This document shows, piece after piece, positions 39,981 to 47,779 of a stretch of 64,000 nucleotides of DNA. The notes beneath the pieces are model-generated. The model was given only the letters and a program-made list of their open reading frames with translations. It was not told where the DNA came from and made no database searches. Where the stretch lies: contig DASUHD010000142.1 of NCBI GenBank assembly GCA_036273675.1, positions 32,749-96,748 of the forward strand, written 5' to 3'. This DNA comes from DAHUXT01 sp036273675. Lineage in GTDB: Bacteria; Chloroflexota; Ktedonobacteria; Ktedonobacterales; JADMIN01. A program made the position numbers and the translations under genes. The number at the start of each line of letters is the position of its first letter. Position 1 is the stretch's first letter.

Positions 39981-41684
39981 TCAGTCACCCTCGACCTTCT
40001 TCGTGGTCAATGCCTGGGCTCCGTTGCTCCTGATATAGTCCCAGACCTTCGCCGCATCTTCATCGCCGCGCACATAGCCGTGGATGCTATTGTCCTCGTA
40101 GAGATGCACATAGGCGGTTGGGTAGCTGCCGTCGTTGCCGTAGTACTCGATCTCCTTCCGTATCTGCATCTGGTAGAAGTTCACACCGCCCGTATGTTCC
40201 GACTCGGCATCCTTCGCCAGTTGCTCCGCAATCTTCTGGCCACCTGTTCCCTGGATATGCGCATCCTTGATAGAGAAGTCTTTGTTCATGCGGATGACGA
40301 CGCTCGCCTCTTTTGTACCCCAGCCTTCTTTAACAGTGTTCCCGCGAATCCATTCTTCAGTCAGCAGGCGAAAGATGTTTTCCGGCGTTGAAAATTGCGC
40401 TCGCGCCTGTACCTCAGCATACGCGTCGCTCAACACCATCCGCATCGTGGTGTACTTGTCGGCGGCGTCACTGAGCGCTTCCGTGGCCCTGCCTTTCTTC
40501 GTGTCAGTGGCCCGGAACATCGCATCACGAATCTTGCCCACGCGCGCGACAATCATCGGCGTTCCCGCTTCCACCGCCTGTCGCATCTTGCCGAGGGATG
40601 TATTATGCTGAACGTAGAAATCGCGCAGTGTCGCCGATTCTTTGGCCTCCTCCGCCCGCTTCACCTCTTCGTTCAGCGCCTTGAGCGCGTCCAGCCCAAA
40701 TTCCACCGGCTTTGTGGCTTTCTCTGAGACCTCGCCCAAAGCCCACTTGGCGACCGCTCCAATCTTGCCCACCGCTTTTTCGAGGAAGAATTTGCCCATC
40801 GCCTTCTGGAAATCGGGACTCGATTCTTTATCGGACTTGCTCTCCAGCACGACGAGGAAATTCGCGAGCGCGGTCTGCCACCCGGTGAGGATCGCCTGCT
40901 GGAAGCCCATGACCTGACGCGCGAGGTCTTCGTCTTCGAGGTCGGCGGCTCCTCCCTCCGTGTTCTCCATGTAGCCCTGCACGCCCTCTGACAGGCCCTT
41001 TGCCACCGTTGGCGGCGCCTTGGTTGCGCCCTCCGGCTCGCGCTGCACCGTCGCCGCTGCCGTACTATCGCTCCCCTGCTGCACGACGTGGGTCAGCTCG
41101 TGCGCGATGAGCCGCTGGCCCGCACTCGTCCCCGGCGCATACTCCTCCGCGCCAAAGACGATATCGCTGCCGACGGTATACGCCCGCGCATGGTAGCCCG
41201 AAGCCGCCTCCGCCGCAGACTCGTCGGTATGGACGCGTACCTGACCGAAGTCGTGGCCAAAGCGCGGCTCCATATAGGCGCGCGTCGTCGCATCGAGCGG
41301 CTGGCCGTCGCTGCCTGGAACGACCTCGTGTGATCCGCCAGACTGGCCCGCCATCGCGTGTGTGGCGGGTGTCTCGCTGGATGCCTTCTTTTCGGCGTCG
41401 GGCATGCGCATCACCGTGTCGGCAATCTGATCCGCCGCCTGCTCGTGGGCATCGCCTGGCTGGCTGACGCGCAGCTTGGTCTGCGGCGCGACTGCTGGCG
41501 CGGGCTGGACGGCAATCTGGCCAAAGTTGTAGCCCGGATCATGGTGTGTGGCATTGGCCGGAGACGTAGCGCTATCGCTTCCCGCCGGGTCGCGCGTGGA
41601 GGACTGCATTGCCAGGCGGCTCTTCTCGTCCTCCGATTCAACGGGCGACTTGCGGCGCGCGTGTGTCCGTGCGTAATTGCTCAT
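39981..41684 (-). CDS. DUF4157 (eCIS core-associated) protein with unknown C-terminal region
   Basis: It has 567 residues. An N-terminal disordered leader contains the typical QTKLRVSQPGDAHEQAADQI pre-domain motif (69-88). The DUF4157 domain is at about 126-205, with the zinc-protease-like HELTH at 195-199, followed by VVQQG. Residues about 220-400 are helical and charged; the last 150 have mixed structure with a YGNDGSYPTAYVHLYEDNSI stretch and resemble no family I know. DUF4157 proteins are frequently cargo or accessory proteins of extracellular contractile injection systems. No sheath, tube or baseplate gene is in this window. The gene stands alone and converges on 38217. Confidence 0.85.
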   Translation of the reverse strand: MSNYARTHARRKSPVESEDEKSRLAMQSSTRDPAGSDSATSPANATHHDPGYNFGQIAVQPAPAVAPQTKLRVSQPGDAHEQAADQIADTVMRMPDAEKKASSETPATHAMAGQSGGSHEVVPGSDGQPLDATTRAYMEPRFGHDFGQVRVHTDESAAEAASGYHARAYTVGSDIVFGAEEYAPGTSAGQRLIAHELTHVVQQGSDSTAAATVQREPEGATKAPPTVAKGLSEGVQGYMENTEGGAADLEDEDLARQVMGFQQAILTGWQTALANFLVVLESKSDKESSPDFQKAMGKFFLEKAVGKIGAVAKWALGEVSEKATKPVEFGLDALKALNEEVKRAEEAKESATLRDFYVQHNTSLGKMRQAVEAGTPMIVARVGKIRDAMFRATDTKKGRATEALSDAADKYTTMRMVLSDAYAEVQARAQFSTPENIFRLLTEEWIRGNTVKEGWGTKEASVVIRMNKDFSIKDAHIQGTGGQKIAEQLAKDAESEHTGGVNFYQMQIRKEIEYYGNDGSYPTAYVHLYEDNSIHGYVRGDEDAAKVWDYIRSNGAQALTTKKVEGD

Positions 41685-41890
41685 CCTGACGCCCTCGATT
41701 CAATCGTGTGGATGCGTATCAGAGGTTCCGTCGTATGCGCTTTGTATACTTGTATATACGCGCAATAGTACGCGATATTCGCCGCCATGAAAAGGCCTGG
41801 GCATGCGCGATCGTGGAATGATATCAGTTGTGTGGCGCGATAGACAGTTCGGCGCGCCGCTTAGAGTTCCAATCAACACCCGTTCCTAGC

Positions 41891-41908
41891 CGCGGCATTT
41901 ATGCCGCG
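41891..41908. repeat. Hairpin with ATTTAT centre
   Basis: Arms CGCGGCAT and ATGCCGCG flank TT. It lies between argB and the DUF4157 gene. A sibling with the same TT centre and CAT/ATG inner arms is at 51571-51586, so this may be a small repeat family. Confidence 0.5.
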
Positions 41909-41963
41909 ACGTCGGCCTACTTCCATCAAGGCCACTGGATCATGACAGTTCTGTGAGGTGTTC

Positions 41964-42875
41964 TTACCGCGCTCGGCGTATCATCGTACCCGCGCCTTCG
42001 TGCGTGAAAAGCTCTCGGATCAGCACATGTGGCTCGCGGCCATCGACGATGTGGACACGCTCGGTCGTCTCCAGCGCCCGCAGCGCCGCCTCCGCCTTCG
42101 GAATCATCCCGCCAGAGATCACGCCCTGATCGATCAGCGCCCGCACCTCGTGGTCGGTCAGTTCCGAGAGCAGCCTACCCTGCGCATCCAGCACACCGGG
42201 AACGTCGCTCAGATAGAGCAGCTTGGTGGCGCTCAGGCCACGAGCCAGATCGGCGGCTGCGTCATCAGCGTTGACGTTGAGCACAGTATCGCCATCCCCC
42301 AGCGCGATGGGCGCGATGACCGGAATGAAGCTCGCCGCACTCAACGCCGTAATCACCCCGGCATCCACGGTAGAAATCGCGCCAACATAGCCCAGGTCAG
42401 CCGCAATCTGGCGCGCATGGAGCAGCCCACCGTCGATGCCCGAGAGGCCGATAGCCCTGCCGCCCAGACTCACCAGCAGCCGCACCAGGTCGCCGTTCAC
42501 CTTGCCCGCAAGCACCATCCGCACAATGTCGAGCGTCGCGGCGTCCGTCACGCGTAGGCCGCGCTCGAACCGTCGCGGCAACCCCACCCGCTCTAGCCAG
42601 TCGTTGATCTCTGGTCCGCCGCCATGCACCAGCACCGGATGCGCGCCCAGCCCGCGCAGCCAGACGATATCTTCGAGCGCATCGCGTTGATTGTCGAGCG
42701 TACTGCCGCCCAGCTTGATGACCAGCGTGCGCCCGCGCAACGTCTCGATGTATGGTTGCGCCTCACGCAACACCTGCGCGATGACGGCATGCCGCGCCAC
42801 CTGGCTGGCCGCCGCCAGCTCACCCACGCTTGCTGTCGCTGTCGCTGTTGCTGTCGCTGTCGCGTCCGCCATCAA
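41964..42875 (-). CDS. argB: Acetylglutamate kinase
   Basis: Phosphorylates N-acetylglutamate, the second step of arginine synthesis. It has 303 residues. Core motifs: LVIKLGGSTLD, VLVHGGGPEINDWLE, GLSGIDGGLLHAR, the VNADDAAADLA region and SGGMIPKAEAAL. The N-terminal 15 residues are an Ala-Thr repeat encoded by five copies of a hexamer (42832-42861). The ATG overlaps the argC stop, so the pair is translationally coupled. N-terminal helix presence (VIAQVLREAQPYIETLRG) is the feature that in other bacteria goes with arginine feedback inhibition and hexamers. Confidence 0.95.
   Translation of the reverse strand: MMADATATATATATASVGELAAASQVARHAVIAQVLREAQPYIETLRGRTLVIKLGGSTLDNQRDALEDIVWLRGLGAHPVLVHGGGPEINDWLERVGLPRRFERGLRVTDAATLDIVRMVLAGKVNGDLVRLLVSLGGRAIGLSGIDGGLLHARQIAADLGYVGAISTVDAGVITALSAASFIPVIAPIALGDGDTVLNVNADDAAADLARGLSATKLLYLSDVPGVLDAQGRLLSELTDHEVRALIDQGVISGGMIPKAEAALRALETTERVHIVDGREPHVLIRELFTHEGAGTMIRRAR
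42832..42861 (-). repeat. Five hexamer repeats at the argB N-terminus
   Basis: GCTGTC repeats five times (one copy GCTGTT) and codes for alternating Ala-Thr. In-frame length change would not break argB. Confidence 0.85.
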
Positions 42876-43903
42876 GGGTACACTCCTTCGCGCGGCAATC
42901 CTACCGCCTCATCCAGTCCATACATCAGGTTGGCGCACTGAATCGCCTGACCCGCCGCGCCCTTCACCAGATTATCAATCGCGCTCACCAGAATCAGCCG
43001 CTCGCTTTCCGCGTCCCACGCGGGGGTGATGTAGCAGATGTTCCCGCCGAGCGTCCACTTCGTATGCGGTGGCTGATTCCTCACCCACACGAATGGTGAG
43101 CCAATATAGGTTCTTTCCAGATGGAAGCGCACGTCGTCGAGCGTCACGCCGGGGCGCGGCGTGGCGTAGCTGGTCGCCAGGATGCCGCGCGTCATCGGCA
43201 CGAGATGCGGCGTGAACGTCAGCCGGACGGATGAATCGGCGGCGCGTTCGAGTTGCTGGCGAATCTCGGGCAGGTGACGATGGCCGCCCAGCCCATAAGC
43301 GCTCACATCTTCGTTGACCTCGCTGAAGTGGCTGCTCAGGCGCAGCGCGCGCCCCGCCCCGCTCACGCCCGACTTGGCGTCCACGATCACATCAGGCTCG
43401 ATCATGTTGGCGGCCAGCAGCGGCAGCAGTGGCAAAAGCGCCGCCGTCGGGTAGCAGCCAGGCACGGCGACCAATTGAGCGTCAGGCAGCTCGTCGCGCG
43501 CCCACTCGGCCAGCCCATAGACCGCCGATTCCAACAGCGCTGGCGCGGGATGCTCGTAGCCGTACCAGCGCGGATACAGCGCCCGGTCGCGCAAGCGGAA
43601 GCCCGCTGAGAGATCCACCACGCGCCGACCCTCGCGCAGATAGTCAGGCACGCACTCGACGGCGGCGTCATCGGGCAGGGCAACGAAGACCAGCTCCGCC
43701 CGTTTCACATCCTCGCCGAACGTCATCTCATTGTGTCCCAAATGTGGAAAGACGTCGCCGACCCGCTTGCCCGCCTCCGAGCGCGCCGTGACCTCGACAA
43801 GCTCAAATGTCGAGTGGCTGCGCAGAAGTCGCAGGATTTCGACACCGCCATAGCCAGTGCCATTGACCACTGCCACCGGAACCCGTGAAGAAGATAATGC
43901 CAT
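42872..43903 (-). CDS. argC: N-acetyl-gamma-glutamyl-phosphate reductase
   Basis: The NADPH-dependent third step of arginine synthesis. It has 343 residues with VNGTGYGGVEILRLL (dinucleotide fold), the catalytic Cys in VAVPGCYPTAALLPL, KSGVSGAGR and the HRHLPEI region. The closing LISAIDNLVKGAAGQAIQCA-type stretch is present. argB follows with overlapping start and stop. Upstream there is a leader with an Arg-rich ORF and a strong terminator, described separately. argJ and argD are not in the window. Confidence 0.97.
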   Translation of the reverse strand: MALSSSRVPVAVVNGTGYGGVEILRLLRSHSTFELVEVTARSEAGKRVGDVFPHLGHNEMTFGEDVKRAELVFVALPDDAAVECVPDYLREGRRVVDLSAGFRLRDRALYPRWYGYEHPAPALLESAVYGLAEWARDELPDAQLVAVPGCYPTAALLPLLPLLAANMIEPDVIVDAKSGVSGAGRALRLSSHFSEVNEDVSAYGLGGHRHLPEIRQQLERAADSSVRLTFTPHLVPMTRGILATSYATPRPGVTLDDVRFHLERTYIGSPFVWVRNQPPHTKWTLGGNICYITPAWDAESERLILVSAIDNLVKGAAGQAIQCANLMYGLDEAVGLPREGVYP

Positions 43904-43915
43904 CGCTTCGCCTGC

Positions 43916-44038
43916 TTACTCTTGAATTGCCATGAATGCCGGAGAAGGGCGCAAAAAAAGTCCCCGCCCGCGCACACCTCGCGCGGGATCCAGGGACACG
44001 ATCAGTGTGTTGCGCTCCGGCCGCTTCATTGCCGCCAT
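43916..44038 (-). CDS. Candidate arginine leader peptide of argCB
   Basis: A 40-codon ORF ends 12 nt before the argC ATG. It starts ATG GCG GCA ATG AAG CGG with AAGGG upstream, 17 nt downstream of a TATACT -10 (44055-44060, weak -35). Six Arg codons occur, and three of them (CGA, CGC, CGG within DPARGVRGRG) lie in or beside the stem of the terminator hairpin at 43953-43997, so ribosome position on these codons would decide hairpin folding. Whether it is translated is not shown; the Arg codons are not consecutive as in classical leaders. Confidence 0.45.
   Translation of the reverse strand: MAAMKRPERNTLIVSLDPARGVRGRGLFLRPSPAFMAIQE
43953..43997 (-). terminator. Strong intrinsic terminator in the argC leader (attenuator)
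   Basis: An inner 7-bp stem (CCCGCGC 43967-43973 with GCGCGGG 43981-43987) and an outer stem (GTCCC 43960-43964 with GGGAC 43993-43997) form one long hairpin, followed on the minus strand by seven T. It lies 50 bp before argC with no gene ending upstream, so it can only act on transcription entering argC. Confidence 0.75.
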
Positions 44039-44252
44039 CGCCCTTGTCGCTTACAGTATAGCGGGATCGCGCAAGCGTGGCGCCCTCGCCAGGACCAGCA
44101 GGCTTGATAGATAAGCGCACTCTCGACTCGCGTGGCGCCCTCTACTATCCCCTTCCGGCCTGTGGCCCCTCCCCTACGAGGGGGTTCCAGCGTCGCCCAG
44201 TGGCCACACTGCTGGGTCTGCGTCTGGTTCCCCTCGTCCCGTGGGGGAGGAG

Positions 44253-45200
44253 CTAGAGCCTGTTAAGGATTTGAGGTCAAGTGCAGCCACTGACTCAGCA
44301 TGAGACAGGCGAAGACGACTTACAGGCCGGCCAGCACGGTTGGCAGGCGCGCGTCGTCGCGGGTGACCCGGTGGGAGCGGAACCTCGTGAGCGCCCCACG
44401 CGGATGCACGTCCCCGGATGGTCGGCTCATCCCCGGCGAACGAGCGACCGGTCTACGCCGACAGGAACGACAGCACCGTGTAGCACGCCTGCTCGCAGCG
44501 GCGGCACGCCTCCATGCACGTCTGGCAGTGCGCCATGCCCATCTGCGCGTGGTGCTCGCACTCGTCGCCGCACACCTTGCAGGTCAGCGCGCAAGCCTGG
44601 AGAGCGGCACGCGCCGTCGCAGGCTCGAACGCAATCTGGCGCGAGAGCATCTCGCCGGTCGCCCGGCACATCGCGGTGCAATCGAGGCACAGGCGGATAC
44701 AGCGGACCATCTCCTGCAAGTGCTGCTGCTCGCCCAGGTCGGCGTCGACATCGGCCGTGCAGGCTTGGGCGCAATCGAAGCACGCCTGGATGCACTCCAC
44801 GAGCGCGTTCACATCCACGGACGGCTTGCTGGGGTTGGCGTGGACCATCGGCGCGGCGTATGTCATCTGGAGTCGCTCCTTTCTGTGAGCAGGCATCGAC
44901 CTCGCGACACCTATCTGTGGTGGCTCCGGCATATCTGCGACTGCAAGGGGTGTACCATGACGGATCCTCACCCCCGCTGCGCGCCCGTGCGCCTGTGCGC
45001 ACGAGGAGATGCGCGGCCGGTCGATGCCAGGCTCAGTGCGCAGCGGCGCCGGATCATCTCTTCAGGTACCCAGAAGGAGATAGAGGGGCAACGAATACCC
45101 CTTCGTCGTCACTTTTTATTGGGGAGGGGACGGGCCTGCGGGTAGTTGACTTATAGGCGCCCTACCACTGAATCAACGTCAAGTCTTTAACAGGCTCTAG
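44253..45200. mobile_element. Transposase-less element with terminal inverted repeats, carrying a copper-storage gene
   Basis: The 25-bp ends (44253-44277 and 45176-45200) are inverted repeats matching at 22 of 25 positions; both begin CTAGAGCCTGTTAA. CTAG at both ends could be the 4-bp target duplication favoured by IS5-family elements. The 948-bp interior holds only the Cys-rich gene at 44453-44866; no transposase or remnant of one is recognisable. The remaining interior (44278-44452 and 44867-45175) shows no other gene. It would be mobilised in trans if at all. Confidence 0.55.
44453..44866 (-). CDS. Cys-rich four-helix-bundle copper-storage-type protein (DUF326 family)
   Basis: It has 137 residues from the ATG at 44866 (AAAGGAG upstream); a longer start adds unconserved sequence. 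It carries 17 Cys, nearly all in Cys-x2-Cys or Cys-x3-Cys pairs along helices: VECIQACFDCAQACTADV, RCIRLCLDCTAMC, CALTCKVCGDEC and HCQTCMEACRRCEQAC. This pattern lines the core of Csp-type bundles that bind many Cu(I). There is no signal peptide, so a cytosolic Csp3-like protein is likely. It is the only gene within the inverted-repeat element. Confidence 0.85.
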   Translation of the reverse strand: MTYAAPMVHANPSKPSVDVNALVECIQACFDCAQACTADVDADLGEQQHLQEMVRCIRLCLDCTAMCRATGEMLSRQIAFEPATARAALQACALTCKVCGDECEHHAQMGMAHCQTCMEACRRCEQACYTVLSFLSA

Positions 45201-45308
45201 GGGGAGGGGGCTGCGGATTTACTCAGAAATCCCCAGACAGGCGGCTCAGTCGATATGGCATACTGAAGCCATGTCCGGGATGGGCGGGGAGAGAAAAGGA
45301 CTGGATTC

Positions 45309-46715
45309 GTGTCTTCTGGGTCATTAGTAACGACATCAGCAACATCAGCAACGCCACGCGACGCGCAGGCGGCGCTCGCGGACGCTTCATACCAGCGCGA
45401 GCTGGATGGCGGACTGCTCCTGCGCTGGTCAACCGCACAGGACGTTGAGGGATTGGCACGGCTCTGCGCCGAGGCATTCCGCGACGAGGAAGCCGATCCG
45501 CCAAACACTTACTTCGGCCACTGGGCCGAAGACCTGATGAGCGGCAGGCATCCGCTGGCCGGGCCAGGCGATTTCGCGCTGGTGGAGGATACCGCCACGG
45601 GCGAGATCGTCGCGTGCGCTGTGCTCATGCGCCAGACGTGGGAATATGATGGGATCACCTTCCCCGTTGGTCGTCCCGAGGCGGTGGCGACGAAACTGGG
45701 TTACCGCAATCGTGGGCTGATTCGCGCCATCTTTGAGTTGCTCCATGCCCGCTGCGATGCGCGCGGCGATCTGGCAGTCGGCATCACCGGCATCTACTAT
45801 TACTATCGCCAGTTTGGCTATGAATACGCGCTCGACCTCGGCGGAAGCCGGAGAATCGCGATGACCGCCATTCCCGCGCTGGCGGCGGACACGACCGAGC
45901 CATACACGCTACGTGCCGCCATGCTGGACGACCTGCCGCGCGTCATGGCGCTCTACGAACACGACCGCGCGCGTGCGCTCGTCTCAGCCGTGATCGACGA
46001 ACCCACCTGGCGCTGGATCATCGCGGGCATGCACCCGGAGACCGACGAGAACTGGCTGACACAACTCATCGTCGATGGCGACCAGCGCGCCGTCGGCTAC
46101 GTGCTCACCGCGCGCGCACGCTACGGTAACACGTTTACCATACGCGGTCTGGTCGTGGATGAAGGCGTGCCAACGGTCACTGTGCTGCCGTCCCTACTCC
46201 GGGCGCTCGCCGCCCAGGCGTCCGCCATGCGCGCGCCACACCCGCGCACGCAAATTGCCACTATACTATCGTTGGTGCTTGGCCGCGCCCATCCCGCCTA
46301 TGACGCCTTGCCAGCTTCGGCGCCCGCCGTAGCGTTGCCGCCGTACGCCTGGTACGTCCGCGTCGCCGATCTGCCCGCGCTCATCACACACATCGCGCCC
46401 GCGCTGGAGCGGCGGCTGACTGGCAGCGTCGTCGAGGGCTACACGGGCGAGGTAAAGCTGAGTTTCTATCGTGGCGGCCTGCGGCTGGTCTTTGAGGCGG
46501 GCCGACTCACGACCGCCGAAGGCTGGGCGCCGGGCGCGTGGGACGCTGGCAACGCCGCATTCCCGCCGCTGGTCTTTCTGCAACTGCTCTTTGGACACCA
46601 CAGCCTGGCAGCGTTACAGGCGATCTATCCCGACATCTGGGTGAACGATTCTGTGCGCCCGCTGCTGGAGTCGCTCTTCCCCGCACGGCTCTCGTGGGCG
46701 CTGCCACTGGATTAG
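45309..46715 (+). CDS. GNAT N-acetyltransferase, Eis-like
   Basis: It has 468 residues, starting at GTG (AAAGGA upstream). The N-terminal GNAT domain (about 30-180) has the acetyl-CoA loop TKLGYRNRGLIRAIFELLHA; a second GNAT-like domain follows (TLRAAMLDDLPRVMALYEHD), and a C-terminal sterol-carrier-like region (YTGEVKLSFYRGGLRLVFEA). This three-part layout is that of Eis-type enhanced intracellular survival proteins, which acetylate amines such as aminoglycosides. The substrate here is unknown. It is followed by an APH-like kinase 28 bp downstream, so the two may form a unit. Confidence 0.82.
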   Translation: MSSGSLVTTSATSATPRDAQAALADASYQRELDGGLLLRWSTAQDVEGLARLCAEAFRDEEADPPNTYFGHWAEDLMSGRHPLAGPGDFALVEDTATGEIVACAVLMRQTWEYDGITFPVGRPEAVATKLGYRNRGLIRAIFELLHARCDARGDLAVGITGIYYYYRQFGYEYALDLGGSRRIAMTAIPALAADTTEPYTLRAAMLDDLPRVMALYEHDRARALVSAVIDEPTWRWIIAGMHPETDENWLTQLIVDGDQRAVGYVLTARARYGNTFTIRGLVVDEGVPTVTVLPSLLRALAAQASAMRAPHPRTQIATILSLVLGRAHPAYDALPASAPAVALPPYAWYVRVADLPALITHIAPALERRLTGSVVEGYTGEVKLSFYRGGLRLVFEAGRLTTAEGWAPGAWDAGNAAFPPLVFLQLLFGHHSLAALQAIYPDIWVNDSVRPLLESLFPARLSWALPLD

Positions 46716-46743
46716 CCTCGATTACGAGGGAGCGTAGGCCGAG

Positions 46744-47697
46744 ATGCCCGAACTGGCACGTGACGATATCGAGGCGCTGGCGCGCGAGGTCTTTGGCGCC
46801 AGGTGCCGCGTGTTGGCGTGGCATCCAGTCACGCATGGGAACGATAGCGCGGTAGTCTTTGCCACGCTGGTCTTCCCCGCGCGAGTAGTCGTGCTCAAGC
46901 TGGCGGATGCCGCATCAGCCATCTATTTTTCGCGTGAGGCCGCCATCCAGCGGCGCATTGCCCGCGAGACATCCGTTCCAGTCTGCGAAGCGCTGGCGGT
47001 GGACGACTCGTGCCAGCGCTTCCCCTGGCGCTACCTGATGATGGCGCACGCGCCGGGGATGGCCTGGCGCGACGGGCTGAAGCGCATGTCGCCGCACGCA
47101 CGCTACGACATCTACCGCCAGTTGGGCGAAGCAACCGCCGCACTGCACAGCCTGCGCTACCCGCAATTTGGCGAGGTGAGAGACGGTGAGACCTCCCCCC
47201 CAACCCCTCTCCTACGGGGAGAGGGGAGCATCGAAGCCCTCACAGCCCGCGCGCGGCGGCGTATCGCCAATCCCGCCCATGCCGACCTCTTCGCCACGGT
47301 GCTCCAGGCGCACACCAGCGACTTCGCCGACCTCGCCGAACCACGGCTAACGCACGAAGACCTGAACCCCTACAACCTGCTGCTCGTGCCAGGCGACGAA
47401 CCGGACGACGACTGGCGCATCGCGGCGGTGCTCGACTTCGGTAGCGCCTGGGCGGGTTGCTCCGAGTCAGACATCGCGCGCCTGGAGCTCTGGCGCGACA
47501 TGATGGGCGACGGCTTCACCGAGAGCTACACCGCATCCCAGTCCATCGCCGACGATTATCCCAAACGCCGCCCGATCTACCAGTTGCTCTGGTGCCTCGA
47601 ATATGCCCACCCCACCGCACCGCACCACGCCGACACCGCCCGTGTCTGCGCCGCCCTGGATATCCCACCCATAACATTTGGCGACACCACCGGGTAA
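46744..47697 (+). CDS. APH-family phosphotransferase with an in-frame repeat insertion
   Basis: It has 317 residues with an aminoglycoside-phosphotransferase/choline-kinase fold: nucleotide-binding VVVLKLADAASAIYF, catalytic LTHEDLNPYNLLL (His204, Asp206, Asn211) and VLDFGSAWAG as the DFG-like metal site. Residues about 141-160 (VRDGETSPPTPLLRGEG) are encoded by a hairpin repeat (47204-47226) of the kind found between genes elsewhere here; this segment is probably an insertion in a loop between N- and C-lobes and keeps the frame. The true substrate is unknown. It follows the Eis-like gene. Confidence 0.8.
   Translation: MPELARDDIEALAREVFGARCRVLAWHPVTHGNDSAVVFATLVFPARVVVLKLADAASAIYFSREAAIQRRIARETSVPVCEALAVDDSCQRFPWRYLMMAHAPGMAWRDGLKRMSPHARYDIYRQLGEATAALHSLRYPQFGEVRDGETSPPTPLLRGEGSIEALTARARRRIANPAHADLFATVLQAHTSDFADLAEPRLTHEDLNPYNLLLVPGDEPDDDWRIAAVLDFGSAWAGCSESDIARLELWRDMMGDGFTESYTASQSIADDYPKRRPIYQLLWCLEYAHPTAPHHADTARVCAALDIPPITFGDTTG
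47204..47226. repeat. Extragenic-type hairpin repeat inside a coding sequence
   Basis: Arms CCCCTCTCC (47204-47212) and GGAGAGGGG (47218-47226) pair perfectly around TACGG. Related hairpins lie at 3541, 34112, 44172 and 53768, all between genes. Here it is translated as part of PPTPLLRGEG. Confidence 0.75.
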
Positions 47698-47711
47698 TGT
47701 TGATTTCTGCG

Positions 47712-47775
47712 TCTGCTAGCCCGCGCAGGCGGGCTTTGTGGCCGAAGGTCCGTAGGCGCGGCTTCAGCCGCCAGC
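47712..47775. repeat. Dispersed extragenic repeat, copy B
   Basis: A 64-bp unit with ends TCTGCTAGCCCGCGCAGG (47712-47729) and GGCTTCAGCCGCCAGC (47760-47775), matching copy A at 34166-34272. An AGCCCGC/GCGGGCT hairpin lies at its left end. Like copy A it abuts the stop of a minus-strand gene. Confidence 0.7.
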
Positions 47776-47779
47776 GCAT

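Noticed and set aside
43953..43997. T-box riboswitch before argC
   Set aside because: The strand reads CTGGATCCCGCGCG near the terminator, which faintly resembles the T-box sequence, but it has an extra base, lacks the AGGGTGG start, and the leader is too short for a specifier stem.
44281..45156. Transposase remnant inside the inverted-repeat element
   Set aside because: The long plus-strand frames are antisense shadows of the Cys-rich gene; no DDE-type motif or transposase-like stretch is visible.
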